The notes beneath the pieces were generated by a model, which was given only the letters and a program-made list of their open reading frames with translations, ran no database searches and was not told the origin of the DNA. Made by a program: the position numbers and the translations under genes. A DNA stretch of 8,033 nucleotides from an uncultured Gammaproteobacteria bacterium (GTDB lineage Bacteria; Pseudomonadota; Gammaproteobacteria; Arenicellales; UBA868), in NCBI GenBank assembly GCA_913051905.1, contig CAJXBY010000119.1, positions 1 through 8,033 on the forward strand. Reading direction: 5' to 3'. Within the stretch, counting starts at the first letter, position 1. The number at the start of each line of letters is the position of its first letter. Below are positions 1 through 6,150 of this stretch, in pieces.

Positions 1-1217
1 CCTACACTCATTTCAAAAATCGGAAGCAGCAGAGCGATGACCACCATACCAACCACTGCTCCCATGAAAAGAACCATGAATGGCTCAATGATAGAAGTGA
101 TACCGGAAACTATTTCTCGAGTTTGCCGATCATAGACCTCTGCGACGCGCTTCATCATCGGGCCCACCTGACCGGACTCTTCCCCCAAAGCAATCATTTC
201 TCTGAGCAACACCGGCATGATCGGTGCTCCGGACAGTGCAACTGCCAGCGGTCTGCCCTGGCGGACATCGGCCAACGCCCGTTTCATGATTTCGCCAATA
301 TAAAGATTGCCAGAGACTTCTCCCGCAGACGCAAATGCATCGACCATATTGACACCAGATTCCAGAAGTGTGCCGGCAGTACGAGCCAGTCGGGCCACGG
401 CGAACTGGATCATGAAACCGCCGATTACCGGCATTTCGAGACGCATCCGATCGTACTGGTATGCTCCCGCTGCGGTCTTGGTCCATGCACGGAAAGATGC
501 ACCAATCACCACCAGCACCACGATGATGGCGAGCCACCAGGTTTGGGCAAACTCACCAACGTTTAGGAGTATCTGTGTAGGGCCGGGTAGGGCACGACCC
601 ATGTCCTCAAACATGGTGGCAAATTGTGGGACCACGTAGGCAAACATCACTCCCAAGGCAATCACCATGGCTCCCAGCATCAGAGCAGGATAGGTCATGG
701 CACTTTTAAATCTGTCGTTCAGTGCTTCATCGGCCTCTCGCATCTCCGCCAGCCGATTGAGCATAATCGCGAGAATTCCGCCCGTTTCACCAGCGCGGAT
801 CATACTGAGATAAATGCCACCGAAATATTGAGGATAGTCTTCTAGAGCCTGGGAAAAGTCTCGACCCTGCTGTATGGCACGACTGAGATCACCGACCATC
901 TCACTCATCGAACCCGAGCTGTCCTGACGGGATACGAATTCTAGAGCGCGGGAAAGGGGAAAGCCCGCCTCGAGCAGTGTGGCCATCTGGCGGGTCAGTA
1001 CGGTGATATCGCGGGATTTGATCTTCTTGCTGCCGCCCAGGCTTAAAGAAATGCCTCCCTCACTGGAACTGCTGTTTGTGTTGTTAACCTCGGTTAGCTG
1101 CTGCAACTGGACGCCCTGACCGTTGAGCATTGCAATAGCTCGTTTCCGATCCACCGCTTCAACAGTACCGTCGCAATGCTTTCCGTCACGCCGGCCTTTG
1201 TATCGAAAAGAGGCCAC
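1..1217 (-). CDS. gspF: Type II secretion inner-membrane platform protein GspF (3' end just outside window)
   Basis: GspF is the polytopic inner-membrane protein that couples the GspE ATPase to pseudopilus assembly. The frame is open from a GTG at 1217 to the left edge, giving about 405 residues, close to the full length of the family. The last visible residues, LLLPIFEMSV, match the usual GspF C-terminus, so only a few codons are missing. The N-terminus VASFRYKG resembles the family's A-x-F-x-Y start. Two T2SSF repeats are visible: one around residues 70-195 (DITVLTRQMATLLEAGFPL, then RAGETGG and MTYPALM), the second around 268-400 (ARTAGTLLESGVNMVDAF, then ALGEESGQV). Hydrophobic segments lie near 175-195, 226-242 and 376-400, as expected for three membrane spans. 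The GTG was chosen because no in-frame ATG lies near and it leaves one base after the gspE stop, which points to translational coupling. Function by homology is secure; the GTG start is less so. Confidence 0.95.
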   Translation of the reverse strand, partial: MASFRYKGRRDGKHCDGTVEAVDRKRAIAMLNGQGVQLQQLTEVNNTNSSSSEGGISLSLGGSKKIKSRDITVLTRQMATLLEAGFPLSRALEFVSRQDSSGSMSEMVGDLSRAIQQGRDFSQALEDYPQYFGGIYLSMIRAGETGGILAIMLNRLAEMREADEALNDRFKSAMTYPALMLGAMVIALGVMFAYVVPQFATMFEDMGRALPGPTQILLNVGEFAQTWWLAIIVVLVVIGASFRAWTKTAAGAYQYDRMRLEMPVIGGFMIQFAVARLARTAGTLLESGVNMVDAFASAGEVSGNLYIGEIMKRALADVRQGRPLAVALSGAPIMPVLLREMIALGEESGQVGPMMKRVAEVYDRQTREIVSGITSIIEPFMVLFMGAVVGMVVIALLLPIFEMSV

Positions 1218-1218
1218 C

Positions 1219-3627
1219 CTAGTGCCCCACGCGGAGAACCTCTTCCCGGGTTGTCAAGCCTTGCTCTACTTTGGCCATGCCATCGTCCAGCAAAGTCAGC
1301 GTGCCATGATCACGAGCATGTCGCATGATTTCGCTTGCACTGCGGCCGTCCATCACCAGTTTACGGATGTCATCGTTCATCAGTAACAGTTCGTAGATTC
1401 CCAATCTGCCCCGGAAACCGCTGTAGTCACAGTGCCGGCAGCCAGGGGCGTGCCAGCTGTCCCCTTCATCTTGGGACCGGCAGTCGGGACACAGTCTGCG
1501 CACCAGACGCTGGGCAAATACACCGATGACGGTCGAAGCCACCAGATAGGGATCGACACCCATGTCGACAAGGCGGGTCACCGCGGTCGCAGAGTCATTG
1601 GTATGCAAGGTAGAGAAAACCAGGTGGCCCGTAAGCGCTGATTGAGCAGCAATCTCGGCTGTTTCGCCATCTCGGATTTCGCCGACCAGCAGAATGTCTG
1701 GATCGAGGCGAAGAATGCTCCGCAAGACAACAGCAAAAGTGAGATCGATTTTCGAGTTGACCTGGATCTGCTTGATTCCTTCGAGTTCATATTCGACCGG
1801 GTCCTCCACCGTGATGACATTGACCTCCGGGGAACTGATTGCATTGATCGTTGCATAAAGCGTGGTTGTCTTGCCAGACCCAGTCGGCCCGGTCACAAGT
1901 ACAATCCCGTTGGCCCTGTGGATTAATTCCTGCCACTGTGGGCTGATGGTGGGTCCCATGTGGAGATCTTCGAGACTGACGCGGATGCTGGATTTATCGA
2001 GAATTCGCATGACCACACTCTCGCCGTGAACAGTTGGCACGGTCGCGACACGAAGATCGTAGCTTTTCCCTTCCAGACGTAAAGAGATTCGTCCGTCCTG
2101 CGGCAGTCGTCTTTCTGCAATATCGAGATCGGCGAGTATCTTGATCCGGCTGATGACCGCCGGATGGTATTGCCGCGGTACGCTGTTTACGACTTGTAAT
2201 ACACCATCCATTCGGTAACGGACATCGAGGCGGGTTTCTCCCGGGTCCAGATGAATATCTGAGACACCGCGGTTGATCGCTTCGGTAAATATGCTGTTCA
2301 CCAATTTGATTACCGGTGCAGCCTGTGCCTGTTCCTGTAGGTCGTCTAGGCTGTCCAGTTGCTGCCAGTCGTTCTCGGCAGTGGTGTCGGACTGTTCTTC
2401 TTCGACGTCACCGATGTCCCGGTATGTATTCTCAATCAGCCGGTCAAGGAAATCAGGTTCGGTCAGTCGGAGCCGTATAGGTGCTTCAATAAGTTCGGAG
2501 CATTCATTGACCAGGGATCCCAGGAAAGGCGTAGAAGACAGTATTTGTACACCCTGCCCGTCATAGAAAACCGGAAGTAGCTGGTGTGTTTTGGCAAAGT
2601 CTCCGGGAAATCGCTTCGGTAGATCATTGTCGATCAGTAGATCGTCACTCGGGTAGAGTGGATCAATTCCGGTCACCTGCTCTAGGATGTCCAGAACTTG
2701 GTGGGCTGACTGATGGTTGTACCGGTAACGCTGCCAGAGTTCACCTGGGTTGTTGCGCAGCAGTTCATAGATTAGACGTGCACCTTCATCTGTGTCAGGT
2801 TGAAACAACAGGGCATCGTTCTCAAGGCGGGGTAGTGAAAGCTCCCGGGTTATTCTGCTATCGATCTTCCTGCTGCAGCCGCGGAGGCGTTCGATTCCTG
2901 ACCTGGACAGTCGCCAAGACTCCCCCCGGTTGACGGTTCTAAGTGCGGCGTTGTAGTGGCCATGCTGTAGCAGGCCGGCAACACCGGTCAACGCGCCGGC
3001 ACCTAATGTTGCGACGGCTGTATCCTCCGCACTCTCCTTGACGACGAGGTACTCGCCACCGGCGATCAGAAAAGCCGCCTCGGAAGGGTCGTTTTCGTGA
3101 AACAGGTATTCTCCCGCTTCGTGCAACTCAAACATCGGAGAAAGTTCTTGAACCAGGGCATAGAGGTCGATTGCATTCAGTTCCGGAAAAAGATCGGTTT
3201 TCCTCAATAGATGGTATTGACGGTCTAGGGCGGAACTTTCAGACAGCGTCAAACGACAGTCTGGATGTCTGTTCAGCCAGTCATCGAAATCTGACTGTGC
3301 CAGCGTTGACAGCGACGTGTCTTCGGCTGCCCGGTACTCGGAATCTTGTGTCGAGCCGTTGAGTAACTCTGTGAGACCGACGACTTCTCCGCGACCCACC
3401 GTATACGCGTAGATCTCTTCCGAAAGACCGCGGTTCTCCAATACCTGTACGTTTCCGGAGCGGACTAAAAATGCGGTCTCGACAGACTCTCCACTTTTCT
3501 TGAATACCTCTCCTGCCGGTATTTGTTGTGGTTCGCCAAAACAATCGGCGAGCCCTTCCAAAAGATCAGAGGGGAGGCCAGCCATGAGGCGGGACTGAGA
3601 TAACGACTGCGTCAGGTTGGGGGCCAT
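1219..3627 (-). CDS. gspE: GspE-family secretion ATPase with tandem N-terminal cNMP-binding-like domains
   Basis: This is the hexameric cytoplasmic ATPase that drives pseudopilus assembly in a T2SS. It has 802 residues, against roughly 500-570 for ordinary GspE. The extra length is N-terminal: two CRP/cNMP-fold domains (about 20-117 and 143-249). A GspE N1E-like domain follows (about 290-402), then an acidic Gln-rich linker (403-436) and the catalytic core. Visible core motifs are GVSDIH (454-459), RYRMDG (470-475), RRLPQDGR (506-513), Walker A GPTGSGKT (580-587), Asp box VEDPVEYEL (607-615), Walker B region DPDILLVGEIRD (642-653), His box LTGHLVFSTLHTN (665-677) and a CxxC pair (C713/C716, C730/C733). 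Residue 641 is Leu where the family usually has Gln (LRQDPD). ATG 3627 was chosen as the first Met before the first domain; only a weak GGTGAT-like site precedes it. It lies 54 nt after gspD and 1 nt before gspF. A PilB/MshE-type name is possible; the neighbours favour GspE. Confidence 0.95.
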   Translation of the reverse strand: MAPNLTQSLSQSRLMAGLPSDLLEGLADCFGEPQQIPAGEVFKKSGESVETAFLVRSGNVQVLENRGLSEEIYAYTVGRGEVVGLTELLNGSTQDSEYRAAEDTSLSTLAQSDFDDWLNRHPDCRLTLSESSALDRQYHLLRKTDLFPELNAIDLYALVQELSPMFELHEAGEYLFHENDPSEAAFLIAGGEYLVVKESAEDTAVATLGAGALTGVAGLLQHGHYNAALRTVNRGESWRLSRSGIERLRGCSRKIDSRITRELSLPRLENDALLFQPDTDEGARLIYELLRNNPGELWQRYRYNHQSAHQVLDILEQVTGIDPLYPSDDLLIDNDLPKRFPGDFAKTHQLLPVFYDGQGVQILSSTPFLGSLVNECSELIEAPIRLRLTEPDFLDRLIENTYRDIGDVEEEQSDTTAENDWQQLDSLDDLQEQAQAAPVIKLVNSIFTEAINRGVSDIHLDPGETRLDVRYRMDGVLQVVNSVPRQYHPAVISRIKILADLDIAERRLPQDGRISLRLEGKSYDLRVATVPTVHGESVVMRILDKSSIRVSLEDLHMGPTISPQWQELIHRANGIVLVTGPTGSGKTTTLYATINAISSPEVNVITVEDPVEYELEGIKQIQVNSKIDLTFAVVLRSILRLDPDILLVGEIRDGETAEIAAQSALTGHLVFSTLHTNDSATAVTRLVDMGVDPYLVASTVIGVFAQRLVRRLCPDCRSQDEGDSWHAPGCRHCDYSGFRGRLGIYELLLMNDDIRKLVMDGRSASEIMRHARDHGTLTLLDDGMAKVEQGLTTREEVLRVGH
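2881..3201 (-). other. Second cNMP/CRP-fold domain of the GspE protein (domain, within gspE)
   Basis: Residues of about 143-249 repeat the same layout: KTDLFPELNAIDLYALVQEL, then HEAGEYLFHENDPSEAAFLI with AGGEYLVV, then LGAGALTGVAGLL and AALRTV. The spacing matches a cNMP beta-roll. The cassette Glu and Arg are again replaced (TGVAGLLQHGHYNAALRTV has Val and Asn at these places). Its position directly before the N1E domain suggests that it acts on the ATPase or on its contact with the GspL/PilN-like partner; that role is inference. Confidence 0.72.
3277..3570 (-). other. First cNMP/CRP-fold domain of the GspE protein (domain, within gspE)
   Basis: Residues of about 20-117 of the 802-residue ATPase have the cyclic-nucleotide-binding beta-roll pattern: a helical entry (LPSDLLEGLADCF), then IPAGEVFKKSGESVETAFLV with RSGNVQVL, then the glycine-rich turn VGRGEVVGLTELL. 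In CRP/PKA-type domains the phosphate-binding cassette carries a GE pair and a downstream Arg. Here the Glu position is Leu (VGLTELL) and no Arg follows at the expected place (NGSTQDSEYRAA). The fold call rests on this pattern alone. Cyclic-nucleotide binding is doubtful. Confidence 0.75.
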
Positions 3628-3681
3628 TCTCGGATCACCGAAGACTGGTTGTTTGTGGTTCAGGTCTGTAAGCCTTCAGTA

Positions 3682-5403
3682 CTACAGGTCAAATTCATAC
3701 TCGATGTGATCCAGAGCCCCTGCCGTCGCTGCTCCGGGGTGTTTCAGTAACTGATCGGTGCCGATGCGAACGGCCTCAGACTCAGAAAGAATGACGTAAG
3801 GTGTGATTAGAACCATCAGTTCGGTGGATTTCTTCTTTTTCTTCTGGGTGCCAAATGCTGGCCCAAGGTGGGGTAGATCTTTAAGTTCCGGTATGCCGCT
3901 GGTGCCGCCACTATGGTCTTCCCGGATGAGTCCGCTGATGACCAGGGTGTGTTTATCCTTGATGATGACGTGGGTTTTAACCAGACGCTCGGTGATCGTA
4001 TGCTGATTATCACCGCTGGTTCCCGCGATAACGTTGCTGTTGGAAATCTCAAGATCTAGGCTGACGTCCCGGTTACTGGCAATGGTCGGTTTGAGCTTCA
4101 GCTCCAGGCCGACTTTTTCTCTGTCGTATGTGGAGATCGGATTGTTGTTGGTATCCATCCGTGTCTCTTTGAGAACCGGAATTTCGTCGCCGATTCGAAG
4201 CTCTGCTTCCCGGTTATTCGACGCCATCAGGTGAGGTGAAGCCAGTACTCGAGCATCGGTGTCTGACGCCAGTAGGTTGACCATCAGGGCATAGTTTTTG
4301 GGGTCTAACAGAGCGTAGTTGATGCCCTCTTTTCCACCGAGCGTCTCTTTCGCTGTCTTGAGGACGTTCGTCACGCCAGTGCTGCCTGCCTCCGAGAATG
4401 TCAGGACAGTCATAGGCAGTACATTGAGAATTTTCTGCCATTGCAGCCCCATCTGATTCGCTTGGTCCAGGGTGATTTCAACTACTTTGGCTTCGAGAAG
4501 AATCTGTGGACTTCTTTGGTCCAGTTCCGCCAGCATGGCCCTTGTTTCCTCATGGTATTTTTCTTCGGCAATAACAATCAGGCTGTTGGTTCTTTCCTCA
4601 ATCATTACACTGCCCGAAGTGACGGCGTCTCCCTCGGAGCCGCCCGGACTGTCCTGGCCAGAAAGTTGAGCAATGAATCCTGCAATTACCGGTCCCATCT
4701 TCTCTGCAGTCGCATATTGAAGCGGGTAGGTACGGGTAATCACCTGGCGCTGAGGAACGTCGAGTTCCTCGATCAGTTTAGCGATGCCTTTCAATTTTGA
4801 AACTGCAGCGGTGATCAACAACACACCAGCATCACGGTTAGTGGACACCGGACGCATCAGTCCCATGGCAGCGAAAGTCTCGGCCAGAGCTTCTTCGTCT
4901 ATATATCGAGGCCGAACCGCCAACACAGCCACCTGGTCATCCGGCATGTCGGGTTGGAAAATGGGAAAGCCGCTCAGTTCTGCAATGGCATCCTGTACAA
5001 CGCTGATGTAACCATCATTTTCAATGACCGCAAAGCCCCGGTGCTTTAGGATTGAGTGCAGGAGGTTTATGGCCTGTAACCGGGTCACCGGCCCAGGTGA
5101 GATGACTGTGACCACGCCGGAGACGCCCTCGCCAGGGACAACATTGATATTGAGCAGATTCGAGTAGGCTTCAAGTACCTCGAGAATATCGGCTTCACGG
5201 AAGTTAATCGTGAAGGTCGCTTCCTCCGACATCTCATCGTTGTCCAGAGATTCGGCCTGATTTCCCGCAATGGGGGTGGACGTTTCATCCTCTTCGGTGG
5301 GTTGAATCAGTCCCGTTTGAGCGATCGCGCAAGTGGCAAACAGGACGGACGCCAACCACAGTGCCCCAGTCAGTCCGAGGCTTGGCCTTTTGCGGTGGTT
5401 CAT
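3682..5403 (-). CDS. gspD: Type II secretion outer-membrane secretin GspD
   Basis: The secretin forms the multimeric outer-membrane channel through which folded exoproteins leave. The 573-residue product starts with a signal peptide (basic MNHRKR, hydrophobic 9-27, likely cleavage after AIA at 26-28). An N0/STN domain follows (about 63-137, FTINFREADILEVLEAYSNL and VVPGEGVSGVVTV). Two ring-forming KH-like domains come next: about 157-215, and 219-296 with a Gly/Ser-rich loop at 249-265 and ERTNSLIVIAEE. The secretin core runs from about 298 to 537, with ILLEAKVVEITLDQANQMGLQW, VLASPHLMASNNREAELRIGDEIPVL, GIPELKDLPHLGPAFG and TELMVLITPYV. Five lysines (521-525) precede the last strand. It has one N-domain fewer than the usual N0-N1-N2-N3 GspD, which fits its shorter length. 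There is no clear lipobox, so it may need a separate pilotin; none is visible here. The ATG at 5403 lacks an obvious Shine-Dalgarno. An MshL/PilQ-type secretin is the main alternative name. Confidence 0.95.
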   Translation of the reverse strand: MNHRKRPSLGLTGALWLASVLFATCAIAQTGLIQPTEEDETSTPIAGNQAESLDNDEMSEEATFTINFREADILEVLEAYSNLLNINVVPGEGVSGVVTVISPGPVTRLQAINLLHSILKHRGFAVIENDGYISVVQDAIAELSGFPIFQPDMPDDQVAVLAVRPRYIDEEALAETFAAMGLMRPVSTNRDAGVLLITAAVSKLKGIAKLIEELDVPQRQVITRTYPLQYATAEKMGPVIAGFIAQLSGQDSPGGSEGDAVTSGSVMIEERTNSLIVIAEEKYHEETRAMLAELDQRSPQILLEAKVVEITLDQANQMGLQWQKILNVLPMTVLTFSEAGSTGVTNVLKTAKETLGGKEGINYALLDPKNYALMVNLLASDTDARVLASPHLMASNNREAELRIGDEIPVLKETRMDTNNNPISTYDREKVGLELKLKPTIASNRDVSLDLEISNSNVIAGTSGDNQHTITERLVKTHVIIKDKHTLVISGLIREDHSGGTSGIPELKDLPHLGPAFGTQKKKKKSTELMVLITPYVILSESEAVRIGTDQLLKHPGAATAGALDHIEYEFDL

Positions 5404-5526
5404 TGAATTACAAACAATGTGGTGAGGAGGGTCGTATCAGCGGATGCCAATGGCGGGTATGCTGGATCAAAATGCTTCAATCGCAGAGTTTTGTGTCTCA
5501 AGTCTCGCCTATACCAGGCCTTGGGT
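5404..5526. other. 123-nt intergenic spacer between gspC-like gene and gspD
   Basis: This is the largest gap in the cluster. No hairpin with a T-run that would act as a terminator is visible, and no convincing sigma-70 or sigma-54 promoter. On the transcribed strand, TTGAGA (complement of positions near 5500) has a plausible -35 look, but the hexamer 17 nt downstream (GAAGCA) is not a -10. The last 14 bases before the gspD ATG (TTGTTTGTAATTCA) lack a purine-rich ribosome site. A CCTCCTC stretch lies about 20 nt before the start and is the opposite of a ribosome site. An internal promoter cannot be excluded. Confidence 0.4.
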
Positions 5527-6150
5527 TTAGAACTGGTAGCTAGCACCCATTAACTCCTCTTCTTCTTCTCCGAGCACGACAAGTACGGAGTTGTCGTAGA
5601 TCTCCTCAACAACAGAACCGTTCAGATCGTCGCCTACCATAACATATACGGTCTCCCCTAGATTGTCATCCCGTATGATCGCGATCGACGCGCCGTCAAT
5701 CCCTTTAAGGGTGCCGACCAGGGTCAGACCTTCCAGGTCTGGAGTCGGTGGCGGTTCTGGCTCTGGCTCTGGCTCTGGCTCTGGTTCTGGTTCTGGTTCT
5801 GGCTCTTTAGCCTCCTCCAGAACCTCTTCTTGTTCAACCGGTTCGGGTTCTACTTCGGCCGTCAGAAGATCGCTGAATTCCTGTCGAACTTCACCGAATT
5901 CATACAGGCTGGCCCGGGCGACTGGCAGCTTCCGGTAGATCGGAAAAGGATAGCGAAAGAGAGTTTCCTGCTGAACAATGGCCTTGGCCGCTACCAACAC
6001 GGAACGAGATCCATCCACTTCGTCGTCCAGAGGAACCAACAGCAGTGTAGCTGCAGCGACCGCGAACAGTAGCGTTAGCAGTAGCTGGAATCGAATCAGC
6101 CGGCCGAGTGTGCGTCTAGAGCCCAGTTTTCTTTTCCAGTCAGTCTGCAT
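5527..6150 (-). CDS. Short GspC/PilP-like inner-membrane protein with Glu-Pro repeat and HR domain
   Basis: GspC-type proteins bridge the inner-membrane platform to the N0 domain of the secretin through a periplasmic homology region (HR). The 207-residue product has a short basic cytoplasmic N-terminus (to about 17), one membrane span (about 20-40, IRFQLLLTLLFAVAAATLLL), a periplasmic stretch rich in acidic residues, nine tandem Glu-Pro dipeptides (116-133) ending in PPTP, and a C-terminal beta-rich HR-like domain (about 138-207: LEGLTLVGTLKG, ASIAIIRD, TVYVMVGDDLNGSVVEEIYDNSVLVVL). It lacks the PDZ or coiled-coil C-terminal domain of longer GspC proteins, so it is closer in size to PilP or XpsN-like forms. 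Its ATG overlaps the end of the upstream gene by 11 nt, and gspD, its expected partner, is next downstream. Family membership rests on topology, the HR pattern and position. I leave the symbol blank because gspC, gspN-like and pilP names all compete. Confidence 0.85.
   Translation of the reverse strand: MQTDWKRKLGSRRTLGRLIRFQLLLTLLFAVAAATLLLVPLDDEVDGSRSVLVAAKAIVQQETLFRYPFPIYRKLPVARASLYEFGEVRQEFSDLLTAEVEPEPVEQEEVLEEAKEPEPEPEPEPEPEPEPEPPPTPDLEGLTLVGTLKGIDGASIAIIRDDNLGETVYVMVGDDLNGSVVEEIYDNSVLVVLGEEEEELMGASYQF
5753..5806 (-). repeat. Nine tandem 6-bp units encoding (Glu-Pro)9
   Basis: On the plus strand, nine consecutive hexamers GGYTCT (four GGTTCT and five GGCTCT) run without interruption. 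On the coding strand they read GAR-CCN and give nine Glu-Pro dipeptides between the membrane span and the HR domain of the GspC-like protein. The unit is a multiple of three, so slippage changes linker length without breaking the frame. An EP run of this kind is known in TonB, where it forms a stiff rod in the periplasm; the same mechanical role here is inference. Confidence 0.95.
6140..6150 (-). other. 11-nt overlap of the gspM-like stop and gspC-like start
   Basis: The coding strand reads ATGCAGACTGA: the ATG opens the GspC-like frame and the TGA closes the GspM-SBP frame in a different phase. Such overlaps usually mean translational coupling. Because the overlap involves the end of the solute-binding domain, it shows that this domain is part of the established operon and not a late tail added by an assembly join. 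Confidence 0.9.

Noticed and set aside
123..1386. Several plus-strand open frames of 73-147 codons (for example 123-566, 307-639, 1123-1386)
   Set aside because: They lie antisense to gspF and the end of gspE, have no recognisable domain and their composition (His/Arg/Ser-rich) is that of shadow frames.
2273..2933. Plus-strand open frames antisense to the N-terminal half of gspE
   Set aside because: The minus-strand frame has clear domain content through the region; the plus-strand products are Ser/Cys/Arg-rich without family resemblance.
3628..3681. Terminator or promoter in the 54-nt gap between gspD and gspE
   Set aside because: Only a weak AGG...CCT pairing is visible, with no stable stem or T-run, and no promoter-like pair of hexamers.
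3831..3846. A-rich stretch encoding five lysines in gspD as a possible slippage site
   Set aside because: The longest A-run is only five and the zero frame continues correctly into TELMVLITP, so no programmed frameshift is needed.
4441..4800. 119-codon plus-strand open frame antisense to gspD
   Set aside because: It is a shadow of the secretin N3-like domain with no ribosome site or domain.
5470..5510. TTGAGA as a -35 element of an internal gspD promoter
   Set aside because: The hexamer at the right spacing (GAAGCA) does not resemble a -10, so I do not call a promoter.
5663..5938. Plus-strand frame with a long (Gly-Ser)n tract
   Set aside because: It is the antisense reading of the Glu-Pro hexamer repeat of the GspC-like gene and has no independent support.
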